This document shows positions 18,501-20,679 of a stretch of DNA of 20,679 nucleotides, piece by piece. A model generated the notes under the pieces. It did no database searches. It was not told where the DNA came from and saw only the letters and a program-made list of their open reading frames with translations. How positions within the stretch are numbered: position 1 is the first letter of the stretch; each line of letters starts with the position of its first letter. The stretch comes from Paramacrobiotus richtersi. Lineage: Eukaryota; Tardigrada; Eutardigrada; Parachela; Macrobiotidae. The stretch is from positions 1-20,679 of the forward strand of contig JAQGAU010001200.1 in NCBI GenBank assembly GCA_034698045.1, in the 5' to 3' direction. The position numbers were made by a program, and so were the translations under genes.

Positions 18501-20659
18501 TTGTTCCATTGAGGAAATAATGGTAATTCGAACACAGCTAAACATTATTATAGTAACCATCAATACAAATCACTCCATTTAGAGAAATCTTCTTATTTAC
18601 CTTGCCATCTTCAGTCATCGATATCATCAACAGTTCATTCTCCCATGGGTCCGACTGCACCTTCACTACAACTGGGTCACTGGGTGACGCTAGGACCGCA
18701 TTAAACCATCCTTTGCTGATAACCATTTTGCCTACAACCACACCCTGTTTTCGACCGCTTCGCATTGCAGTCAGATGATCCGGCCTTACATCGGTCAACA
18801 CCCGGCGTAGTGGTAGTCACCGCGGTACTCCTGCTGGTTGCAGTACTAGGAACTGAAAGTTTCGTCGTTTCGCGAGTTGTTGTAGACGTCGTAGTAGTTG
18901 TTGGTTTCCATCGTTTGAATAGAATCTGCGCAGAAAAAGTGTTAATCAATCCAGTGTGAGTATCTGCTTACTCGACATACTGTGACAGCCTCAACTCCAA
19001 CCCCACGAGTATCACTCGGCCGTTCGGGAACGGCCGTGAACTGCAGGAACAAAGGACCACATGCTGCCTCGTTCCCGTTAGAACAATGCTGCGCACAGGA
19101 TTCTGACTCCTCTCCGCCAACTAAGGCCATCATACCATCCCTTACGGAAGTGTCCGTATTGTCTACACCTGCTGCACACGGTGCCGGCCGATTATCAGCG
19201 TATCGTGTCCCATTGATGTAGTAATAGTAATCCGGGCATGCAGACAGCTATAAAATTAAGCTGTCGAGTATCGTGATACATAGATTAATAAATGCTCCGT
19301 CAGTGCAAACCCCACGCAAGATCACAGTTTAGTGACCTTAAGATAACGGTTTCTGTTATTCGCGTAGCCTGTACATACAGACATATATTATGCTGATTGT
19401 GATGTGTACTGTACGGGCGCGATCAAATGAGTCACAGAGCCGTGTACTCGGAAATATGCGCGTCGAATAATCCTGCTCTGCCTACTCTCACTCATCGCAC
19501 TGCCAGTCCCGAGTCGGGCATTGTTCGCGCAGGGCAAAATTTGTGACTCATTTGATCCCGCGGCTACAGTACAAGGCTCTTAAAGCTTTAGGCACTAGGC
19601 ACTGCGCAGTTGGTGGATTCTAATATTTTTTGGATTTTGACGTTACCCTATCATAGGATGCCATTGTGATGTGCAGCTGTTCTGGGGCCCACTGGTTCTG
19701 ATCCATTTCGATGACCAGCGGCACTTTGGGATCGATCTGGACAGGATTGAACCAGCCTTGGTGAATGACCATTCTGCCTGCAAGAGTATTCATTCGGTCA
19801 CCAGCGTACAACTACTGGTAGTATCTCATACAGGCGTGCGGGTTTAGGGTAGTCGTGGTTGTGATGAACGTCGGAGTGAATGTCGACAACGTCGGCATCC
19901 AGGTAGTGGAGGTCATTGTTAACTGTGTCGGTAGAGTGACTATGGTTGAAGTCGTCGATGAAGAAAATGTAGTCAACAGGGTTGTAGATGGTAGCGTAGT
20001 AATCGAGGGTGAGATTGGCGGCTTCTGTGTAACGGTCGTGTTGTCTCGTGGTGTCGTAGGGCCTATGGTGGTTGACAGGGTCGGGAAAGGACTGATTGTA
20101 GATTGTCCGGCTTTCTCGAACTTCACCTATACGAAGATCAAGCAAATGCGATGAACTGGAAATATGAATGTATATTAAGTATTGTTCCTTACAAAGAATC
20201 GCTTCTCATCGGGAACATAATCCAGCGGATATTGGGTGCTTTGCGCAAGTGGTGGAATTGATTTAACCGCAAACTCCCATGGCCCACATCTTCCCCAATT
20301 AAGGCATCTCTCCACACATGAATGTGGGTTCGTATACGGATTCAGCACGTAATGATCATACTTCGAGTTGAAATGAGCTCTTCTACTCACGATACACCAG
20401 TCGAGCATGTTAGGGGTCGACTGCCCCTCCCAGAAGCGGATTTTGTAGTTATAATCCTCACAAAATTCCTACAATTATCGAAAACTTGCCCACACGTTAC
20501 GCGTAGCTGAAATAGATTGCGCTACCTTGTCTTTTCCGGCTCGCTCCATCCAGACGGTAATAAGATCACTAGGTGGGGGTCCTATCTCGGGAAGGGTTAT
20601 CTTAATGGTTCCGCCGTCGGGAACCCGCTGGGATTTGTTGTCCGCAATTGCCAGTGTGC
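436..20659 (-). CDS. Giant modular mucin-like protein gene, 58 exons, partial at both ends
   Basis: One minus-strand gene made of repeated Cys-rich modules separated by Thr/Ser/Pro-rich linkers. I joined 58 exons by GT-AG sites; all keep frame, giving about 4,120 codons. Intron phases follow a strict rule: linker to A is phase 1, A to B is phase 0, B to linker is phase 0, linker to linker is phase 1. The 17 linker-A junctions with both sides in the window each split a Cys codon (T|GC or T|GT). Introns are mostly 53-70 bp. The first exon seen begins in phase 1, so the 5' end, with any signal peptide, lies to the right of the window; the 3' end probably lies to the left. The composition (O-glycosylation-type linkers, disulfide-type modules, N-x-S/T sequons) suggests a secreted or surface protein; this is inference. 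I recognise no named family, and individual splice sites need transcript support. Confidence 0.85.
521..1238. other. 718-bp intron, longest in the window
   Basis: It lies between B18 and the module-19 linker. It holds a possible alternative stop (1167-1169) and the AATAAA at 1158-1163 on the minus strand. Otherwise it looks like plain AT-rich intron sequence; I see no mobile element or conserved exon in it. Confidence 0.6.
1239..2123 (-). CDS. Module 18, reduced A (linker 2042-2123, A 1711-1802, B 1239-1499)
   Basis: The linker starts VTYVAQKQTPGYVTTTTPW and ends PPPTQST-C. A18 (92 nt, same length as A17) is C-NWTPTIANQYYTVEG with LFRFELPNPQ. B18 opens SCDGYTWKIIP and has five Cys with MCAMTCLGHPDPCPTVPYTM. 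It ends at GTG|GTACGT in phase 0. If this donor were skipped, the frame would run 23 more codons to a TAG at 1167-1169, next to an AATAAA on the minus strand (1158-1163), so an alternative last exon is possible. Confidence 0.78.
2124..2739. other. 616-bp intron containing a MITE
   Basis: The intron between B17 and the module-18 linker. Its size is partly explained by the 139-bp inverted-repeat element at 2537-2675. The remainder is AT-rich without recognisable content. Confidence 0.65.
2537..2675. mobile_element. Hairpin MITE with TA target-site duplication
   Basis: Two 59-bp arms (2537-2595 and 2617-2675) are inverted copies with only four mismatches, joined by a 21-bp loop, so the whole element is an almost perfect foldback. 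It begins CTGTAGCCGCCCGACC and is flanked on both sides by TA (2535-2536, 2676-2677), the duplication typical of Tc1/mariner-like and some other cut-and-paste transposons. It has no coding capacity, so it is non-autonomous. High arm identity suggests a fairly young insertion. It sits in an intron of the mucin gene and touches no splice site. Confidence 0.8.
2740..4181 (-). CDS. Module 17, reduced A (linkers 4073-4181 and 3610-3753, A 3222-3313, B 2740-2991)
   Basis: Two Pro-rich linker exons: the first starts IIFDSPWTGTATTVN; the second holds a five-residue TPAPW repeat and ends IPEST-C at a perfect GTAAGT donor. A17 is only 92 nt: C-NWTPSVSNMQYTVEG, then LFRYELTNPQ. The DP-GN and WSMRK signatures are gone. 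B17 opens GCDGYKFKVL and has five Cys with PCSRSCADSPSTCPTVDFTM, so GP after the last Cys becomes PT. Modules 17 and 18 form their own subfamily. Confidence 0.78.
3641..3684. repeat. 15-bp coding tandem repeat
   Basis: About two and a half copies of a 15-bp unit inside a module-17 linker exon, translated on the minus strand as TPAPW repeats. It is a small coding minisatellite in the linker. Confidence 0.7.
3754..4072. other. 319-bp intron between module-17 linkers
   Basis: Phase-1 intron between two linker exons. It has a NotI-type GCGGCCGC palindrome at about 3952 but no element boundary or open reading frame of note. Confidence 0.5.
4239..5193 (-). CDS. Module 16, even type, divergent (linker 4767-5193, A 4543-4688, B 4239-4484)
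   Basis: The linker is a 142-residue, almost pure Thr exon with PTTT and TTTTP runs, starting VNFRRPVTTATS and ending PTAAD-C. A16 is unusual: C-VTEINPMDTKGTIKML, then AFAYISMDVKASPK in place of GIPLFxWSMRK. B16 keeps the 246-nt length of even modules, has AC near its start, DHGC, then SCLAQCYAGKNASCGPHNV. I chose acceptor TGTCAAG (start 4484), which makes a 58-bp intron; an upstream AG would leave only about 24 bp. Confidence 0.78.
5194..5539. other. 346-bp intron, paralogous to 7255-7584
   Basis: The intron between B15 and the module-16 linker. It shares scattered blocks (for example TCTCGAG followed by a GATCC block, and the acceptor end) with the intron at the same place one super-unit upstream. 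This supports duplication of whole genomic units. No other content is seen. Confidence 0.5.
5540..6431 (-). CDS. Module 15, odd type (linker 6380-6431, A 5865-6001, B 5540-5797)
   Basis: The linker is ITYYVPPPADRNTNFAK-C. A15 carries C-DLIVDPVGNAMTMGPPMT, INVTMPLDRPEETG and FFASMRNGSK, ending at a GTAAAC donor. B15 (258 nt) opens GVHCSNYSFNPDTIRTSDGC and carries DCLMACNNAVGIGSSCGPHE. This is the last regular super-unit. The 378-bp intron before A15 is partly homologous to the 223-bp intron of module 13. Confidence 0.86.
6002..6379. other. 378-bp intron, paralogous to 8084-8306
   Basis: It shares blocks such as GCTGACAACTGA and the GAAACTAG block near the donor end with the module-13 intron, but is about 155 bp longer. 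It contains a perfect 11-bp inverted repeat with a 6-bp loop (6039-6066). Confidence 0.5.
6495..7254 (-). CDS. Module 14, even type (linkers 7128-7254 and 7015-7068, A 6799-6953, B 6495-6740)
   Basis: The first linker exon starts VNFLWSVTTGTSTSS, and the second ends TTTPEPE-C, like module 12. The middle linker exon of module 12 seems to be merged into the first exon here (shared QSTGR and SPSTT strings). A14 carries C-LTSFDPQGNYHFTSD and GIPLFIWSMRKRGG. B14 is 246 nt, opens TLCRGYQFKVVNTTSPSGC and has SCAQRCFRGERQYCGP. It is a close paralogue of module 12. Confidence 0.84.
7255..7584. other. 330-bp intron between B13 and the module-14 linker
   Basis: Partly homologous to 5194-5539. No coding capacity or mobile element is seen in it. 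Confidence 0.5.
7585..8358 (-). CDS. Module 13, odd type (linker 8307-8358, A 7947-8083, B 7585-7842)
   Basis: The short linker is ITYYVPPPAERNTNISQ-C. A13 carries C-DLIVDPVGNAMSMGPPMT, INVTMPQDRPED, then AVFFASMRNGSK. B13 (258 nt) opens GVHCSNYSFNPDNIRTSDGC and carries DCLMVCNKARGIGSSCGPHE. It differs from B15 at about 10 of 86 residues. Sequons include NVT, NGS and NYS. Confidence 0.86.
7876..7900. repeat. (ATTC)n microsatellite
   Basis: About five copies of a four-base ATTC unit followed by a TTTATTT tail, inside the intron between A13 and B13. The equivalent intron of module 15 lacks it, so it arose after the duplication. Confidence 0.8.
8421..9349 (-). CDS. Module 12, even type (linkers 9205-9349, 9059-9148 and 8947-9000, A 8726-8883, B 8421-8666)
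   Basis: Three linker exons, all joined in phase 1: VTFIRPPVTIRPTRSTTTS first, then a 90-nt Ser/Thr exon, then a 54-nt exon ending TTTPEPE-C. The first donor is uncertain: ACAA|GTAACG (end 9205, intron 56 bp) or GCCT|GTGAAA (end 9193, intron 44 bp). I prefer the former because introns here are rarely below 53 bp. A12 carries C-STNFDPQGN and GIPLFIWSMRKRDE. B12 is 246 nt, opens TLCHGYQFKV and has SCAQRCFRGERQYCGP. Confidence 0.82.
9407..10005 (-). CDS. Module 11, odd type (linker 9951-10005, A 9713-9846, B 9407-9658)
   Basis: The linker VTYRPPPSGPPPAPDFAN-C is the same length as that of module 9. A11 carries C-EMVLDTTDGNRTANNPSA and ends GLVLFAAGMRNRTK. B11 opens GVYCPNYTYTLDDVDTSDGC and carries DCATQCYEGRISSCGPHEVN with NIT. 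It is a close paralogue of module 9, and together with module 10 it forms one super-unit. Confidence 0.86.
10096..10982 (-). CDS. Module 10, even type (linkers 10838-10982 and 10621-10773, A 10396-10559, B 10096-10341)
   Basis: The first linker exon starts VTFIRPPVTIRPTKSTTKS and ends in phase 1 at ACAT|GTAAAA. A 64-bp intron leads to a second Thr-rich linker exon ending PTPPPEWSD-C. A10 carries DSFLDPVGNSYTKYEPWS and GIPLFLWSMRKMSSNQ. B10 is 246 nt with five Cys (SCAERCYRGETQHCGP). The linker pair resembles that of module 12; A and B are nearly identical to module 8. Confidence 0.85.
11043..11693 (-). CDS. Module 9, odd type (linker 11639-11693, A 11353-11486, B 11043-11294)
   Basis: The linker exon encodes VTYRPPPPGPPPVPNVAD-C, a compact polyproline hinge of 18 residues. 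A9 carries C-EMIVDTTDGNRTASNPS, then IPPEGPGDGLVLFAAGMRNNTK. B9 opens GVYCQNYTYTLDEVDTNDDC and carries DCATQCYEGRISSCGPHEVN with the NIT sequon. A strong conserved GT donor (GTACGT) closes the exon in phase 0. Confidence 0.86.
11795..12530 (-). CDS. Module 8, even type (linker 12320-12530, A 12097-12260, B 11795-12040)
   Basis: The linker is 70 residues of Ser/Thr/Ala after VTFTPPSTTITPTKS, ending PPPEWAD-C. A8 carries DSFLDPVGNNYTKYEPWS and GIPLFIWSMRKMSNNQ with a GTCAGA donor. B8 is 246 nt, opening TICPGFRFELVNSTATSGC and ending with SCAERCYRGESQHCGP and PPYPAPVIKKLIE. It differs from B10 at about 9 of 82 residues, so modules 8-9 and 10-11 are a recent duplication. Confidence 0.86.
12584..13204 (-). 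CDS. Module 7, odd type (linker 13156-13204, A 12967-13097, B 12584-12844)
   Basis: The linker is a tiny exon of 16 codons plus one base (IAFRVPPVGQPLSLSE-C), the short Pro-containing type used by odd modules. A7 reads C-RLVIDGLDNNKTSN, then VNVEIPPEGTGSGLTLF and GVRNGTK. It ends in a sequon just before a phase-0 donor. B7 opens GVYCDDYTFT and has five Cys with DCATQCYNGVVSACGPHEVNIT. The NIT is a second conserved sequon. Confidence 0.82.
13261..14228 (-). CDS. Module 6, even type (linkers 13971-14228 and 13869-13916, A 13649-13809, B 13261-13506)
   Basis: The first linker exon is Gly/Ser/Thr-rich with three copies of a 10-residue GTTGSSGPTA-like repeat. I start it at TTGACAG|CC (14228), which makes a 63-bp intron; an alternative acceptor at 14246 would leave only 45 bp. 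The second linker exon (48 nt) ends PPPEFLN-C after a 54-bp intron that is itself open in frame. A6 carries DTFVDPSGNNYTKYEPWS and IALFVWSMRKM. B6 is exactly 246 nt, opens KICPGFKFEL and has five Cys with SCAERCYRGESQHCGP. This begins the run of five regular two-module super-units. Confidence 0.82.
14090..14185. repeat. 30-bp coding tandem repeat
   Basis: Three copies of a 30-bp unit in the module-6 linker exon, encoding GTTGSSGPTA-like decapeptides on the minus strand. It resembles the mucin exon in style but differs in unit length. Confidence 0.75.
14292..14812 (-). CDS. Module 5 (A 14676-14812, B plus linker start 14292-14613)
   Basis: A5 starts with the split Cys then EAQNPLEFYPHSKNGSTITV, and ends GRIPVFHVAMTKPTG, close to the MPVFRIVLTRPDG of module 4, so modules 4 and 5 look like a pair. 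B5 (322 nt) opens KFCTSFTYTM and has five Cys, ending TCLQQCINGVQASC, but RDH replaces the usual GPH. It runs on through WTVTINFNPFW, which resembles a linker start, and leaves in phase 1 at CCTT|GTGAGC instead of the usual phase 0. The simplest reading is that the B-to-linker intron was lost here. Confidence 0.75.
14882..15406 (-). CDS. Module 4 in one fused exon (A4 + B4 + linker)
   Basis: A 525-nt exon, phase 1 in and phase 1 out. It contains, without interruption, an A-type half (C-KPRLDTYGWPV ... ITVAIPPHGPGGGMPVFRIV), a B-type half (EICHWYKYD ... ACADWCYEGVADGC) and a short Pro-rich linker (PNPIPRPPPDLTG-C). The two introns that separate these parts in other modules are absent. B4 has the usual five Cys plus two more (VFC and NDHC) before the linker, an odd addition that could form an extra disulfide. 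The NST in the A half is a possible N-glycosylation site. Confidence 0.82.
15407..15814. other. 408-bp intron with inverted repeats
   Basis: The intron between the mucin exon and module 4. It holds a perfect 15-bp inverted repeat (15549-15563 and 15702-15716) and inside it a 9-bp-arm hairpin TGTACTGTA/TACAGTACA (15632-15654). No coding sequence is evident. It may be a decayed transposon. Confidence 0.45.
15815..18101 (-). CDS. Giant mucin repeat exon (762 codons, linker of module 4)
   Basis: A single 2,287-nt exon, phase 0 to 1, from acceptor CTCTGCAG|GTC (VAFNNKPAKPTPGG) to the split Cys in YSE-C. Almost all of it is a 14-residue repeat, consensus GGPATPGPGGSSTT, encoded by a 42-bp unit in about 50 copies. 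Pro, Thr, Ser and Gly dominate, with no aromatic or charged cluster, which is typical of a densely O-glycosylated, extended mucin stalk. The final part (AGSTTGRSTASTPVSFSPGG) escapes the repeat. Other frames on both strands are also open across the repeat, but only this frame joins the flanking splice sites and modules. It is about five times longer than any other linker here. Confidence 0.87.
15860..18085. repeat. 42-bp coding minisatellite with higher-order duplication
   Basis: A tandem array of a 42-bp unit (14 codons), about 50 copies, lying wholly inside the mucin exon. Copies differ mainly by A/S at the fourth position and by single substitutions. A few truncated units (for example around 15985, 17190 and 17915) put a shorter STTGGS-type step in the array. 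Larger blocks are duplicated: sequence from about 16627 recurs from about 17233 (offset 606 bp), and sequence from about 17047 recurs from about 17779 (offset 732 bp, or 606 plus three units). This points to block-wise unequal exchange. Copy number is likely to vary between individuals. Confidence 0.9.
18277..18925 (-). CDS. Module 3 (linker 18790-18925, A 18601-18731, B 18277-18537)
   Basis: The linker is a 45-residue Thr-rich segment starting ILFKRWKPTTTTTSTTT. A3 starts C-KMVISKGWFNAV and is the closest relative of A2 (shared MVI.xGWFN.V), so modules 2 and 3 are probably a duplicated pair. B3 opens LCSNYHYFLNGT and carries five Cys, ending DSCARQCYDGVVASCGPFMV. NGT here and the NGT of B2 are possible N-glycosylation sites. 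B3 ends at ACA|GTATGT in phase 0, and a 175-bp intron follows before the giant mucin exon. Confidence 0.8.
18981..20126 (-). CDS. Module 2 (linker 19832-20126, A 19647-19777, B 18981-19247)
   Basis: The linker exon starts VKFEKAGQ, like the V-x-F start of most linkers, and runs about 98 Thr/Ser/Pro-rich residues to a split Cys codon (ACGCCT|GTATGA). A2 starts C-RMVIHQGWFNPV and lacks the WSMRK motif seen later. B2 has five Cys with ESCAQHCSNGNEAACGP near the end. The B2 donor is ambiguous: GTATGT after codon ACA (end 18981) or GTAAGC nine bases on (end 18972). I chose 18981 because the equivalent exon of module 3 ends at an ACA|GTATGT donor. The A2-B2 intron (19248-19646) holds an inverted-repeat element. 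Confidence 0.78.
19248..19646. other. 399-bp intron containing a MITE
   Basis: The A2-B2 intron. In most modules this intron is about 55-65 bp; here the extra length is partly the inverted-repeat element at 19409-19569. Confidence 0.6.
19409..19569. mobile_element. MITE with 28-bp inverted repeats and TA flanks
   Basis: Terminal inverted repeats at 19409-19436 and 19542-19569 share GATCAAATGAGTCACA perfectly, with differences confined to a short stretch near the tips. TA flanks both sides (19407-19408, 19570-19571). The right tip, read inward, is CTGTAGCCGC, identical to the tip of the element at 2537-2675. The 161-bp element has no coding capacity. Its less perfect tips suggest that it is older, or a different subfamily. 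Confidence 0.7.
20193..20659 (-). CDS. Module 1 (A 20526-20659, B 20193-20468)
   Basis: First module in the window. Exon A enters in phase 1 with GC, as in all other A exons, so a linker exon ending in T is expected just beyond the right edge. A carries a hydrophilic start, then TIKITLPEIGPPP and VWMERAGK, matching the TVxIPxxGPP...LFxWSMRK pattern of later modules. B (92 codons) opens EFCEDYNYKI and has five Cys, ending SCVERCLNWGRCGPWEF, the C-x3-C-x5-C signature. B ends in phase 0 at a GTAAGG donor. The sequence is clearly related to, but well diverged from, the central modules, as expected for an older copy. Confidence 0.78.
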
Positions 20660-20679
20660 CTGCATCACATTTAGAGACA

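Noticed and set aside
436-20659. Treating the Cys modules as EGF, von Willebrand or trefoil domains
   Set aside because: The six-Cys spacing and the WSMRK and CGPHEV motifs fit none of these families.

Overview
The window reads as one stretch of an animal (invertebrate metazoan) genome. It holds the inside of a single large, exon-dense gene on the minus strand, open at both ends. The evidence is a chain of 58 exons joined by GT-AG introns. Most introns are 53-70 bp, a few are 200-720 bp, and acceptors are mostly T-rich followed by TAG or CAG. Every chosen exon keeps the reading frame: about 12.37 kb of coding sequence, about 4,120 codons. No bacterial features, rRNA or tRNA are seen. The compact introns would fit a small-genome ecdysozoan such as a tardigrade or nematode, but the species cannot be told from the sequence.

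The protein is a mucin-like modular protein, probably secreted or on the cell surface. Its unit has three parts. First comes a Thr/Ser/Pro-rich linker (phase 0 to 1). Then comes exon 'A' of about 45 residues, opening with a Cys codon split by the intron and usually ending near GIPLFxWSMRK or GLVLFAAGMRNxTK. Last comes exon 'B' of about 82-92 residues, with five Cys ending in C-x3-C-x(5-7)-C, often followed by GP. Eighteen A+B modules are recognisable, and a nineteenth begins at the left edge. I do not recognise the domain as a named family.

Layout from the 5' side (right) to the 3' side (left): modules 1-3 (20659-18277) are divergent. A 2.3-kb mucin exon (18101-15815) is built of about 50 copies of a 42-bp repeat. 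Module 4 sits in one fused exon (15406-14882), followed by module 5. Modules 6-15 (14228-5540) form five tandem two-module super-units, each an 'even' module with a 246-nt B exon followed by an 'odd' module with a short Pro-rich linker and N-glycosylation sequons. Modules 16-18 (5193-1239) diverge again and A shrinks to about 30 residues. A linker exon at 520-436 continues the gene toward the left edge.

Two introns carry short TA-flanked inverted-repeat elements (2537-2675 and 19409-19569) that share a terminal sequence and look like non-autonomous DNA transposons (MITEs). A third intron has weaker inverted repeats. No start codon with signal peptide, promoter or certain 3' end is visible.
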